DNA of 64,000 nt from Avoscillospira_A sp052117125 (GTDB taxonomy: Bacteria > Bacillota > Clostridia > Oscillospirales > Oscillospiraceae), in the NCBI RefSeq assembly GCF_052117125.1, contig NZ_JBQKJT010000004.1, positions 62,001 through 126,000 of the forward strand, written 5' to 3'. Shown in pieces: positions 46,277 through 54,640 of this stretch (positions within the stretch are counted from its first letter, which is position 1; each line of letters starts with the position of its first letter). The notes below the pieces were generated by a model that was given only the letters and a program-made list of their open reading frames with translations, was not told the DNA's origin and did no database searches. Position numbers and translations under genes: made by a program.

Positions 46277-47692
46277 TCAGAACCGGAAGTCCCGGATACC
46301 CTGCTCGATTTTTTGCAGGTGGTCGGCACAGATCTCCCGGACCTTGTCCTTGGGGATGTTTTGGAGCTCCGCCTGAATCAGCGCTTCGCCGATGGCTCTT
46401 GTCTCCGGGGCGGCATAGTCCATAAGATATTCCTTCAGCGTCATCAGCGCATTGGGATGGCAGCAGTTTTGAATCTGTCCGGCCTTGCAAAGGCTCATAA
46501 ACCGGTCGCCAGTGCGTCCCTCCCGATAGCAAGCCGTACAGAAGGACGGGATATAACCCAGCTCCATGAGCCAGCGCACCACCTCATCCAACGTTCTCTG
46601 GTCAGACACGTCGAATTGCTCCGTGTCCGTGGGCCGCTCCTCCTCCTCGTAGCCGCCGACGGAGGTACGGGAGCCGCCGCTGATCTGGGACACGCCCAGG
46701 GGCAGGACCCGTTCTCTTACGGCTTGACTCTCCCGAGTGGAGATGATCATGCCCGTATAGGGTACGGCAATGCGAATCAGAGCGCACAGCTTGGCAAAGG
46801 TGTCATCGCTGATGCCGTTGTCAAAGGCGCTGGGGTCAATGTCGTCGGCGTGCTTGATCCGGGGCACGCTGATGGTGTGGGGGCCCACGCCGTGGACGGC
46901 CTCCAGGTGCTCCGCGTGCATCAGCAGACCCGCAAACTCATAACGATACCGCTCCAGTCCAAACAGAACACCCAGGCCCACATCGTCAATGCCGCCCTCC
47001 ATGGCCCGGTCCATGGCTTCCGTGTGGTAGTCATAATCGTGCTTGGGGCCGGTGGGATGCAGCTGCTCATAGCTCTCCTTGTGGTACGTCTCCTGAAACA
47101 GGATATAGGTGCCGATACCGGCCTCTTTCAGCATCCGGTACTCCTCCACGGTGGTGGCGGCAATGTTGACATTGACCCGGCGGATGTCGCCGTTTTTGTG
47201 GTGGATGGAATAGATGGTTTTGATGCACTCCAGGATGTACTCGATGGGGTTGTTTTTGGGGTCCTCACCGGCTTCGATGGCCAGCCGCTTGTGGCCCATG
47301 TCCTGCAAGGCAATGACCTCCTTAGCCACCTCCTCCTGGGTCAGCTTTTTACGGCCGATGTGCTTGTTTTTGGCATGGTAGGGGCAATAGACACAGCCGT
47401 TGACGCAGTAGTTGGACAGGTACAGGGGCGCAAACAACACAATACGGTTGCCGTAGAATTTCAGCTTGATCTCCTTGGCCAGATCGTACATCCGCTGGAG
47501 CCGCGTCTCGTCCTCACAGGCCAGCAGCACCGAGGCCTCCCGATGGCTCAGACCCTTACATTGGGCCGCCTTGTCCAGGATGGCGTCCACCAGCTCCAGA
47601 TCGTCCTTGTGGGCGTCGGCATAGGCTAAGGTGTCGAGAATCTCCTGGTGATCGATGAATTCCGTCGCTTTCAGGGAATGGGGGTTGTACAT
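46277..47692 (-). CDS. hydG: [FeFe]-hydrogenase maturase HydG (tyrosine lyase)
   Basis: 471 residues. Radical-SAM motif NYCVNGCVYCPY with Cys96, 100 and 103. The auxiliary cluster motif CTACYREGRTGDRFMSLC...NCC supplies Cys385, 388 and 411 (CX2CX22C), which is diagnostic of HydG over ThiH. It cleaves tyrosine to give CO and cyanide ligands for the H-cluster. SD AAGGAATG-type upstream; the gene lies 41 bp after hydE and 9 bp before hydF. Confidence 0.95.
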   Translation of the reverse strand: MYNPHSLKATEFIDHQEILDTLAYADAHKDDLELVDAILDKAAQCKGLSHREASVLLACEDETRLQRMYDLAKEIKLKFYGNRIVLFAPLYLSNYCVNGCVYCPYHAKNKHIGRKKLTQEEVAKEVIALQDMGHKRLAIEAGEDPKNNPIEYILECIKTIYSIHHKNGDIRRVNVNIAATTVEEYRMLKEAGIGTYILFQETYHKESYEQLHPTGPKHDYDYHTEAMDRAMEGGIDDVGLGVLFGLERYRYEFAGLLMHAEHLEAVHGVGPHTISVPRIKHADDIDPSAFDNGISDDTFAKLCALIRIAVPYTGMIISTRESQAVRERVLPLGVSQISGGSRTSVGGYEEEERPTDTEQFDVSDQRTLDEVVRWLMELGYIPSFCTACYREGRTGDRFMSLCKAGQIQNCCHPNALMTLKEYLMDYAAPETRAIGEALIQAELQNIPKDKVREICADHLQKIEQGIRDFRF

Positions 47693-47733
47693 GATACATT
47701 CCTTCTTTCTTGCGGGTCAGACCGTCTTTCCCG

Positions 47734-48798
47734 TCAGAGTGTAGGGGCGTCGCCCCGGGCGACAACGGCTTCATAGCCGATGGCTTGTAAATTGTTTCGC
47801 AGCTGGTTTAACCCGTTGGCCGATTCGGCCCCGGTGGCCAGCTTATCATGGTACAAAAGATATTTGCTCCGCACGTCGGCGGGAGACAGATTGGGCATGA
47901 CCACGTTGGCGCCATGGAGAATGCCCCGCTCCCGTCCCCCCTCCAGGGCCGTACCCAGGGCCGTGGTGGCAGGCAGCAGGACCTTGGGCAGCAGCAGCCG
48001 CACCATGGACAACAGGTACAGCGTCAGATCCGCCGAACCGTCCGGTTCAAAAGCAAAGGGGGTGTCCCGATGGCGCAGAAACGGACCCATGCCCACCATA
48101 TGGGGCTGCAATTCCTGTAAGAACCGCAAATCCTCCACCAGGTTCTCTAAGGTCTGGCCCGGAGACCCCACCATCATGCCGGCGCCCACCTGATACCCCA
48201 GCTCCTTGAGGTCGTACAGGCAGCGGATGCGATTTTGCAGCCTCAACTCCGGCGGGTGTAGACGACGGTAGTGGTCGGCGTTGGCCGTCTCATGGCGCAG
48301 CAAATACCGGTCGGCCCCGGCCTGTTTCAGTGCGGCATAGCTGTCCCGGCTCCGCTCGCCGATGGACAGGGTCACAGCACAGTCGGGGTGGTTTGTTTTG
48401 ATGGCGGTGATCAGGTTGCACAGTTTTTCATCGGTCCACCAGCCGTCCTCGCCGCCCTGGAGGACGAAGGTCCGGAACCCCAGGTCATAGCCCGCGTCGC
48501 AGCAGGCCAGAATGACCTCTGGAGACAGACGGTACCGTTCCGCCTTATGGTTGCTGCGGCGGATGCCGCAGTAGTAGCAGTCGTTTTTGCAGTAGTTGGT
48601 AAATTCGATGAGGCCTCGGAGATAGACCCGGTTGCCGAAGGTCCGGTGTGCCGTCTCCACGGCGGCAATCCGCAAAATCTCCGCCGATTCCGGCGTCCGC
48701 TGCTCCAGCAGTTCCAGCAGTTCCCTGTCGCTCAGGGCCTCCCCCGCCGCCAGACGGCGGGCCAGGTCTGCGGCCTTACCCACGGCCGCCTCCGGCAT
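47734..48798 (-). CDS. hydE: [FeFe]-hydrogenase maturase HydE
   Basis: 354 residues. Radical-SAM motif FTNYCKNDCYYCGIR with Cys70, 74 and 77. The rest matches HydE: LQGGEDGWWTDEKLCNLITA, DRYLLRHETANADHYRRLHP and VGMGPFLRHRDTPF. No extra C-terminal cluster motif, as in many HydE. It acts with HydG to make the dithiomethylamine bridge of the H-cluster. Its C-terminal codons (ARGDAPTL) lie in a REP-like repeat at 47742-47766. It overlaps the upstream TM1266-type gene by 23 bp. Confidence 0.93.
   Translation of the reverse strand: MPEAAVGKAADLARRLAAGEALSDRELLELLEQRTPESAEILRIAAVETAHRTFGNRVYLRGLIEFTNYCKNDCYYCGIRRSNHKAERYRLSPEVILACCDAGYDLGFRTFVLQGGEDGWWTDEKLCNLITAIKTNHPDCAVTLSIGERSRDSYAALKQAGADRYLLRHETANADHYRRLHPPELRLQNRIRCLYDLKELGYQVGAGMMVGSPGQTLENLVEDLRFLQELQPHMVGMGPFLRHRDTPFAFEPDGSADLTLYLLSMVRLLLPKVLLPATTALGTALEGGRERGILHGANVVMPNLSPADVRSKYLLYHDKLATGAESANGLNQLRNNLQAIGYEAVVARGDAPTL
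47742..47766. repeat. REP-like segment overlapping the hydE 3' end, copy B
   Basis: On the minus strand CGCCCGGGGCGACGCCCCTAC shares the core CGGGGCGxCGCCCCT with the segment at 39018-39066. Here it supplies the last codons of hydE. Confidence 0.4.
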
Positions 48799-49030
48799 AG
48801 GCCGTCTTGGAGCTGACGCCGGGCAGTTTGCCGATTTTGCCGGACAGAGCCGAGATCACGTCCTGGGGCGCGTCCACGGCAATACTCATGATACTGACCT
48901 GTTTTTCCCGGTAGGGAATGCCCATGCGGCCGATGATATGTTGGCGGTACTGGTGCAGAATGTCGTTGAGAGCTTCCACCGACGATTCATTTTCCACCAG
49001 AATGGCCAACAGCGCAATGCGTGTTTCCAT
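48776..49030 (-). CDS. TM1266-type putative iron-only hydrogenase regulator
   Basis: 84 residues from ATG 49030 (SD GGAGG). The ACT-like fold is recognisable: METRIALLAILVENESSVEA, HQYRQHIIGRMGIPYREKQV, SIMSIAVDAPQDVISALSGK, ending SKTAYAG. The family is linked to [FeFe]-hydrogenase genes and proposed to regulate them; it resembles the ligand-binding half of NikR but has no DNA-binding domain. It is the first gene of the hyd operon, preceded by a structured leader, so a role in sensing or leader control is possible (inference). Confidence 0.9.
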   Translation of the reverse strand: METRIALLAILVENESSVEALNDILHQYRQHIIGRMGIPYREKQVSIMSIAVDAPQDVISALSGKIGKLPGVSSKTAYAGGGRG

Positions 49031-49060
49031 GGTTTGTCCTCCTTGTGAATCGCGCCAAAC

Positions 49061-49182
49061 AAAAAAGCCGCACCCGGAGGGTACGGCAAACAGCGCCCAC
49101 CCGCTGCCGGGTGTGCGTCGAAAACACCGAACCTTCCATCGCAAAGGGCTTTTTGATGTCAGGATCTTGTTACACAATTTCA
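49061..49182 (-). promoter_or_regulatory. Structured 5' leader of the hyd operon with intrinsic terminator
   Basis: From a putative start near 49182, the RNA can form CACCCG-GCAG-CGGGTG (49098-49113), then a terminator GCCGTACCC/GGGTGCGGC followed by TTTTTT (49061-49087). CACCCGG (49107-49113) can also pair with CCGGGTG (49071-49077), which is the terminator's own 3' arm. These two foldings exclude each other, as in attenuators and riboswitches. No known riboswitch consensus was recognised. Confidence 0.6.
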
Positions 49183-49188
49183 TGATAT

Positions 49189-49217
49189 ACGATACCATAT
49201 TTTTTGTCCATTGGCAA
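49189..49217 (-). promoter_or_regulatory. Putative promoter of the hyd operon
   Basis: TTGCCA, 17-bp spacer, TATCGT on the minus strand. A weak -10, in the 70 bp upstream of the leader hairpins. Confidence 0.4.
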
Positions 49218-49287
49218 TCCCCTTGTCTTTTCCATGGGTTTGCGGTACCATACTATAAAAATAACCATACAGAAATGGGGACTTTGG

Positions 49288-50814
49288 ATGCAACATCCTT
49301 GGATACAAAAACGATGCCTGCACATGACGGACCTGGATACAGACCGCACCGATGACGTCCAGCGCTGTCTGGACGCCCTTTCGGCCCTGGGTCTGGAGGC
49401 CCGTCTGCCCCTGGAGCTGGTCCAGTCGTCCTATGAGACGCTGCGCCTGGAACAATTCACCGTGACGTTGGTCCGCAATGGCCGCCACTGGGATGTGACC
49501 CGGGTAGAACCCGGCGACACCACCCTCTGTGCCTACGGCGCCGCCGTGGATTTGGGCAGCACCACTGTAGTCATGCGTTTGATGGATTTTACTTCCGGCA
49601 GCGTTCTGGCCGAGGACACGGTCCGCAACGGCCAGCGGGCCTACGGCGACGAGATTCTCAGCCGGATTTTCTATACGAAGGACAACCCGGAGCACCGGAA
49701 AGAATTGCAGGCCGTCACTGTGGATACCCTGAACACGCTGCTGGATACCGTCTGCGGCGAAGCGGGCGTCGATCCGGAGCAGGTCTGCACCATGGTCATC
49801 GGCGGCAACACCACCATGATTCACTTTCTCCTGGGGCTGGATGCTTTCTGTATTTTCCACACGCCGTTCCGGCCCGTCGTCACATCGCCGGGTCTGGTGA
49901 GCGGTCCTGCCCTGGGCCTCCATGTCCGGGGGCCGGTCTACTGCTTCCCGGCCACAGCCAACTATCTGGGCGGCGATATCATCAGCGGCCTGCTGGCCAC
50001 GGGATTGACCCAGCGGGAGGAAACTGCCCTGTTTTTGGACATCGGCACCAATGGAGAAATGGTGGTGGGCAACAACACCTATCTCATCGGCGGCGCGGGC
50101 GCAGCGGGTCCGGCGCTGGAGGGCGGCATCAGCCGCAGCGGTATGCGGGCCAGGGCCGGCGCCGTGGACTCCATCACCATCCGGGACGGCGTTCTGACCT
50201 GCACAACCATCGAACAGGAAAAGCCGAAAGGCATCTGCGGTTCCGGCATTGTGGATTTGCTGGCCCAGATGCTGCTGGCCGGATGGATGGACCGTCAAGG
50301 CACGTTGCAGCCGGAAAAAAGCAGCCGCATTCGCCGGTTTGAGGACCAGTGGGCCATTGCCTACGCCGACGAGTCGGAGAGCGCCACCGGTGAAGCCCTG
50401 GTGTTTACCCAGGAGGATATCCGCCAGTTTACAGAGACGAAAGCCGCCGCCCACACCATGGTGGCTGTGCTGCTGAACACCGCCGGTCTGACGCTGGACG
50501 ACATCGACCGGATTTATCTGGCCGGAGCCTTCGGCCGCCATCTGGATTTGGAGTCGGCCATCACCATCGGCATTTACCCCGACGCCCCCAGAGAAAAATT
50601 CCGCAACGTGGGCAACAGCTCCCTGGACGGCGCCTGCGATCTGCTCTGCGGCCGGGTGACGCCGGAGGAAGCCGACCGGGTGGCAAAGGAAATTTACTAC
50701 CTGGAATTTGCCATGCAGGAGACCTTTGTGGAGGAAATGCGGGCTGCCAGCTTCTACCCCCACACCAATCTGGAACAGTATCCCACGGTTGCCGCCAAGC
50801 TGCAACAGCCATAA
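49288..50814 (+). CDS. RACo-like ASKHA protein without ferredoxin domain (DUF4445)
   Basis: 508 residues from ATG 49288. After a linker of ~80 residues, the ASKHA domain runs from AAVDLGSTTVVMRLMDF to the end, with MVIGGNTTMIHFLLGL (~170), ALFLDIGTNGEMVVG (~247), KGICGSGIVDLLAQML (~314) and YLAGAFGRHLDLESAI (~410). This is the layout of corrinoid-protein reductive activators (RACo/RamA), which use ATP to reduce Co(II). The usual N-terminal 2Fe-2S ferredoxin domain is missing, so an external electron donor or another role is inferred. It is divergent from the hyd operon and monocistronic. Confidence 0.85.
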   Translation: MQHPWIQKRCLHMTDLDTDRTDDVQRCLDALSALGLEARLPLELVQSSYETLRLEQFTVTLVRNGRHWDVTRVEPGDTTLCAYGAAVDLGSTTVVMRLMDFTSGSVLAEDTVRNGQRAYGDEILSRIFYTKDNPEHRKELQAVTVDTLNTLLDTVCGEAGVDPEQVCTMVIGGNTTMIHFLLGLDAFCIFHTPFRPVVTSPGLVSGPALGLHVRGPVYCFPATANYLGGDIISGLLATGLTQREETALFLDIGTNGEMVVGNNTYLIGGAGAAGPALEGGISRSGMRARAGAVDSITIRDGVLTCTTIEQEKPKGICGSGIVDLLAQMLLAGWMDRQGTLQPEKSSRIRRFEDQWAIAYADESESATGEALVFTQEDIRQFTETKAAAHTMVAVLLNTAGLTLDDIDRIYLAGAFGRHLDLESAITIGIYPDAPREKFRNVGNSSLDGACDLLCGRVTPEEADRVAKEIYYLEFAMQETFVEEMRAASFYPHTNLEQYPTVAAKLQQP

Positions 50815-50824
50815 CTAGCAGAAT

Positions 50825-50867
50825 CCCCCCTTTTGATGGACAAAACTTCCCATCAAAAGGGGGGTTT
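50825..50867 (+). terminator. Strong terminator after the ASKHA gene
   Basis: CCCCCCTTTTGATGG and its exact complement form a 15-bp stem with a 10-nt loop; TTT follows. Probably bidirectional with the converging GNAT gene. Confidence 0.8.
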
Positions 50868-50891
50868 ATGCGTTCTGTCGACGGAACCCCG

Positions 50892-51350
50892 CTACAGCGC
50901 CATCACATAAATCTGGCACGGATTGCCCTCGTCCCACAGGGTGGGAAACACCTCAAACTCCCGAAACCCAACGGACTGATAAAACCGGTTGGTGCGGTCG
51001 TACACCTCGTATTTCCCCATTTGCACCGTCTTGACTTGCAAAAAGGAACACCCCTGTTCCCGCGCCATGGCTTTTGCCAATTCCAGCAGGGCTGTTCCGA
51101 TTCCGGCGCGCTGTGCTTCTTTTCGTACCCCCATGGCGGCGATTTCCATGGTATCTTTGCCGGTCTGTTTCAAGTACAAAAATCCCACGGGTCCATTGTC
51201 CTGCTGGGCGCAAACATATGGCGCTCCGGCGCTGTCCCGTATATATGCCTCCCGCGCCTCGGGAATTCCAAACCACTCGGGCAGCGCCTCCAGAATCTCC
51301 CGTGTAATCCGCGTTTGTTCCTGCCTGTCTGTGATCTTCCTGATCTGCAT
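50892..51350 (-). CDS. GNAT acetyltransferase 1
   Basis: 152 residues. GNAT motif A: EIAAMGVRKEAQRAGIGTAL (~68-88, Q/RxxGxG/A acetyl-CoA loop), then FLQVKTVQ and YQSVGF (motif B). No substrate can be deduced. It lies 44 bp after a second GNAT gene in the same direction; both follow the phosphofructokinase gene in orientation, but behind a terminator. Confidence 0.85.
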   Translation of the reverse strand: MQIRKITDRQEQTRITREILEALPEWFGIPEAREAYIRDSAGAPYVCAQQDNGPVGFLYLKQTGKDTMEIAAMGVRKEAQRAGIGTALLELAKAMAREQGCSFLQVKTVQMGKYEVYDRTNRFYQSVGFREFEVFPTLWDEGNPCQIYVMAL

Positions 51351-51393
51351 ATGTTTTCCTCCACAGAGTCCCTAAAAACTGTACCAAACGGAA

Positions 51394-51840
51394 TCACTTT
51401 TGACAGAGCCGAAGTTCCAGCTCATACAAACCGCCGGTGTGCTGCACGGTGTTTCCCGTTGGCTGAAAGCCGTTTCGCTCATAAAGCCGCTTTGCACCGG
51501 TATTGGTGTTGAGAATCCACAGGGTGGGACAGTCCGTACACTGCTGTATGGCAAATGTTAGCAGTTGCGTCCCATATCCCTTATTCTGTTCGCTAGGCAG
51601 AACATAGAGATTCTCAATGCGGCTGTCATGGACGGAAACAATCCCCACGGGCTTCTCCTCTGTCAGCAAATAGAGCCGCGCCCCTTTGTCCATCTCAGAC
51701 GCCAGATACCGCGCCTGCCGTTCCGGCGTATGGAGGGCCAGAAACTCCGGGGTGCAGATCTCCCGGTGGGATGCTTGCCAGCTCTCCGCATGGATAGCCG
51801 CGGCCTGCATCAGATTTTCCGGCGTTACCGGTTGAATCAT
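51394..51840 (-). CDS. GNAT acetyltransferase 2
   Basis: 148 residues from ATG 51840 (MIQPVTPENLMQAAAIHAES), SD AGGGGGAG. Motif A: IENLYVLPSEQNKGYGTQLL (~83-102), then LWILNTNTGAKRLYERNGFQ (motif B). YVLPSEQNKGYG is the acetyl-CoA loop. Similar to RimI-like or small-molecule N-acetyltransferases; substrate unknown. A frame extending to 51963 overlaps the pfk terminator and lacks an SD. Confidence 0.85.
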   Translation of the reverse strand: MIQPVTPENLMQAAAIHAESWQASHREICTPEFLALHTPERQARYLASEMDKGARLYLLTEEKPVGIVSVHDSRIENLYVLPSEQNKGYGTQLLTFAIQQCTDCPTLWILNTNTGAKRLYERNGFQPTGNTVQHTGGLYELELRLCQK

Positions 51841-51865
51841 GGTTCTCCCCCTATCCAATTCTTTT

Positions 51866-51911
51866 AAAAAATTACAGATGGGAAGGGCGCTCCCAGGGAG
51901 ACGCCCTTCCC
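51866..51911 (-). terminator. Terminator of the phosphofructokinase gene
   Basis: GGGAAGGGCG and CGCCCTTCCC form a 10-bp perfect stem with a 12-nt loop; on the minus strand ATCTGTAATTTTTT follows. It lies 39 bp after the pfk stop codon. Confidence 0.85.
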
Positions 51912-51950
51912 ATTTCCATACCATCAAACTTGCCTTTTGAACACTGCCGG

Positions 51951-53027
51951 TCAGCCCAGGCACAGGCCCATACGGCGGGCCACATGGATCATGCCGTGGT
52001 CTTCGGGGACCAGACGGCTCTTGCCCGCAATATCCTCGAGCCGGTTTGCCACCACCTGGTTGTTGTTCATGGCCACGGTGACTCCGTAGACCTCCTCCTC
52101 CACCAGCTTGGCGGCATAGGTGCCGAACTGGGTCGCCAGAACCCGGTCATAGGGCGACGGACTGCCGCCGCGCTGCATGTGACCGGGAACGCAGAACCGG
52201 GTCTCAAACCCTGTCATCTCCTCGATCTGATGGGCAATGCGGTGGGTAGCCGTGGTGATGCCCTGCTCGGCCCGCTTGGCCGCCCGCTCCTTCTTCTTCA
52301 TCTTGGCTTCCTCCACGTCGTAGACGCCTTCGGCCACAGCCAGAATGGAGAAGTTTTTGCCCTGCTCAGCCCGCTTGGTGATGGCAGCGCAGACGTTTTC
52401 AATGTTGTACGGCATCTCCGGAATCAGAATGATATCGGCGCCGCCGGCAATGCCCGCATACAGGGTCAGCCAACCGGCCTTATTGCCCATCAGCTCCACA
52501 ACCATGCAGCGGCTGTGACTGCCGGCGGTGGTGTGGACCCGGTCAATGGCCTCGGTGGCGATGTCCACAGCCGTGTGGAAGCCAAAGGTCACGTCGGTGC
52601 CGTAAATATCGTTGTCAATGGTCTTAGGCAGGCCGATGACATGGAGCCCTTCCTCCGACAGGAGGTTAGCCGTCTTGTGGGTGCCGTTGCCGCCCAGGCA
52701 CAGGAGACAATCCAGCTTCATCTCTTTATAGTTTTTCTTCATGGCGCTGACCTTGTCCACCTCGTCGTCACCAATGACGCGCATCAGCTTAAAGGGGGTG
52801 CGCTTGGTGCCGAGGATGGTGCCGCCCACGGTCAGAATGCCTGAAAATTCGTAGGGCTGCATGACGCGGTAATCGCCGTTGATCAGGCCCGAATAGCCGT
52901 TGGCAATACCGATGATCTCCACATTATTGCCCATGCGCTGATACAGCGCCTTGGCCACGCCGCGGATAGTGGCGTTCAGGCCGGGGCAGTCGCCGCCGGA
53001 GGTGAGAATACCAATGCGTTTTTTCAT
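51951..53027 (-). CDS. pfkA: 6-phosphofructokinase, group III type
   Basis: 358 residues from ATG 53027 (SD AAGGGGG). Motifs: TSGGDCPGLNATIRG (9-23), LCLGGNGTHKTANLL (~108; GGDGS position is GGNGT), GLPKTIDNDIYGTDVTFGF (~132; PGTIDND becomes PKTIDND), MVVELMGNKAGWLTLYAG and PGHMQRGGSPSP. Gly at the 104-equivalent fits ATP, while Lys of PKTIDND is typical of PPi or clade X enzymes, so the phosphoryl donor is uncertain. Glycolytic step fructose-6-P to fructose-1,6-bisphosphate. Own promoter at 53058-53086. Confidence 0.92.
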   Translation of the reverse strand: MKKRIGILTSGGDCPGLNATIRGVAKALYQRMGNNVEIIGIANGYSGLINGDYRVMQPYEFSGILTVGGTILGTKRTPFKLMRVIGDDEVDKVSAMKKNYKEMKLDCLLCLGGNGTHKTANLLSEEGLHVIGLPKTIDNDIYGTDVTFGFHTAVDIATEAIDRVHTTAGSHSRCMVVELMGNKAGWLTLYAGIAGGADIILIPEMPYNIENVCAAITKRAEQGKNFSILAVAEGVYDVEEAKMKKKERAAKRAEQGITTATHRIAHQIEEMTGFETRFCVPGHMQRGGSPSPYDRVLATQFGTYAAKLVEEEVYGVTVAMNNNQVVANRLEDIAGKSRLVPEDHGMIHVARRMGLCLG

Positions 53028-53057
53028 AATGAGTACCCCCTTGTATAGACTACCTTT

Positions 53058-53086
53058 AGAGTACCGATTTCCGGGGCCGTTGTCAA
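53058..53086 (-). promoter_or_regulatory. SigA promoter of pfkA
   Basis: TTGACA, 17-bp spacer, TACTCT on the minus strand, 31 bp before the start codon. The -35 is consensus. Confidence 0.75.
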
Positions 53087-53118
53087 GACAGCAGACCAGT
53101 TTGTGGAAAAACTTTCCC

Positions 53119-53862
53119 TTAAAACGACGCTTCCACCAGCCGTTGGGTATAGGGGGACCGGGGTTGGAGCAATACCTGGTCGGTATCGCCCAATTCCTCC
53201 ACCACGCCGCCCCGCAGCACCAGAACGCGGTTACAAAACTGCTGCACCAGGGACAGGTCATGGCTCACAAAGACAAAGGCCATGCCCTGCTGCCGCAGTT
53301 CGTTCAGCAGCTCCATAATCTGGGCCTGTACCGTCACATCCAGAGACGCTGTGGCCTCATCGCACAGCAGCAGCCGGGGCTGTGGGGCCAGCGCACGGGC
53401 AATGGCGGCCCGTTGGCACTGGCCGCCGCTGACCTCATGGGGATAACGGCTCGCCAGCTCCGGCGGCAAGCCGCAGCGCTCCAACAGAGATGCCGTCTCC
53501 TCTGCTGCCCGGTTCCGGGGCACGCCGTAATTGACCAAAGCCTCTCCGATGGCCCCGCCCAATGTCTGGCGGGGGTCGAAAGAATCCTGGGGCATCTGAA
53601 AGACCATCTGCATGGTCTGCCAGACGGCACGGCGCGGCATGGTCTCCAAGGGCTTGCCCTCCAATAACACCTGTCCCAACGAAACGGGCAGCAGTCCGAC
53701 CAATGCACGCAGCAGCGTCGTTTTGCCGCTGCCCGACTGGCCCACCACCCCCAACGCTTCGCCGGGGGACAACGTCAGGGACACATGATCCAGGGCCGTC
53801 ACCATCTGCCGTCCCCGGCGAAAGGTCCGGCACACGTCTTGGGCTTCCAGCAGCGGCGTCAT
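53119..53862 (-). CDS. Opp/Nik-type ABC transporter ATPase 2
   Basis: 247 residues. Walker A GQSGSGKTTLLRALVG (~41-56), Q-loop MVFQMPQDSFDPR, signature VSGGQCQRAAIARAL (~146), Walker B LLLCDEATASLD (~168) and H-loop FVSHDLSLV. An OppF/NikE-type subunit of the DppABCDF class. Last gene of the importer operon; it overlaps the first ATPase gene by four bases. The importer brings in peptides, nickel or opine-like metal chelates. Confidence 0.9.
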   Translation of the reverse strand: MTPLLEAQDVCRTFRRGRQMVTALDHVSLTLSPGEALGVVGQSGSGKTTLLRALVGLLPVSLGQVLLEGKPLETMPRRAVWQTMQMVFQMPQDSFDPRQTLGGAIGEALVNYGVPRNRAAEETASLLERCGLPPELASRYPHEVSGGQCQRAAIARALAPQPRLLLCDEATASLDVTVQAQIMELLNELRQQGMAFVFVSHDLSLVQQFCNRVLVLRGGVVEELGDTDQVLLQPRSPYTQRLVEASF

Positions 53863-54629
53863 AAGTTCCTCCTCAATCGCGGCACGGCGGCCAGCAGCCG
53901 CCGGGTGTACTCGGTTTGGGGTGTGGTGAGCACCTGGGCGGCGCTCCCCTGCTCCACGGTCCGGCCATTCTTCAAAATCAATACCCGGTCAGCCACCGAT
54001 TCCAGCAGGGCCAGATTATGGGTCACCAGAACCATGGCCGTGCCCCGGTCCCGGCGCAGATGTCCCAAGGTCTCCATGACCTCCCGCTGGACCAGCACAT
54101 CCAATGCCGAGGTGGGTTCGTCGCACAGGAGCAGCTCCGGCTCCAGCAGCATCGCCAGCAGCAGGCCCACCCGCTGGCACATACCCCCGGACAGCTCCAT
54201 GGGGTAGCTCCGCAGAACGCGGACACCCTCCGGCAGACCCAGCTGTTCCATCAGGGGCAGGGCCAGCCGTTCCGCCTCCCGGCGGGAGACACCCCGGCCC
54301 AAGACCTGCCGGACCAGGGCCTCCACGGTGCGGACCGGACAGAGGGAGGCCCCGCTGTTCTGGAAGACCATCCCCATACGGTGGCCCCGTAAGGCCCTCC
54401 ACTGGCGTTCGGTGGTCAGCACCGTACCGTCAAAGGCCATGGTTCCCCCGATAACAGCCCCGCCGTGGGGCAGCAGCCCCAGCACCGCCCGCAGAATGGT
54501 GCTTTTGCCGCTGCCGGACTCTCCGGCCACCCCCAGAATTTCCCCCGGCTCCACGGTAAAGGACACATCCTCCACCACCGGGCGGCGGTCATAGGCGATA
54601 TGGAGTTGTCGGACCTCCAGCAGGGCCAT
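53859..54629 (-). CDS. Opp/Nik-type ABC transporter ATPase 1
   Basis: 256 residues. Walker A GESGSGKSTILRAVLG (~36-51), signature LSGGMCQRVGLLLAML (~150), Walker B LLLCDEPTSALD (~170) and H-loop VTHNLALLE. OppD/NikD-type. The C-terminal Opp/Dpp extension is short (TPQTEYTRRLLAAVPRLRRN). It lies 11 bp after the binding-protein gene. Confidence 0.9.
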   Translation of the reverse strand: MALLEVRQLHIAYDRRPVVEDVSFTVEPGEILGVAGESGSGKSTILRAVLGLLPHGGAVIGGTMAFDGTVLTTERQWRALRGHRMGMVFQNSGASLCPVRTVEALVRQVLGRGVSRREAERLALPLMEQLGLPEGVRVLRSYPMELSGGMCQRVGLLLAMLLEPELLLCDEPTSALDVLVQREVMETLGHLRRDRGTAMVLVTHNLALLESVADRVLILKNGRTVEQGSAAQVLTTPQTEYTRRLLAAVPRLRRNL

Positions 54630-54640
54630 GGAACCCCCTC

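Noticed and set aside
45131..47629. 832-codon open frame antisense to hydF and hydG
   Set aside because: HydF and HydG motifs are intact on the other strand. The long antisense frame follows from GC-rich third positions; it has no SD and no recognisable domain.
49180..50805. 541-codon frame antisense to the ASKHA gene
   Set aside because: ASKHA motifs on the + strand are intact; the minus frame has no family resemblance.
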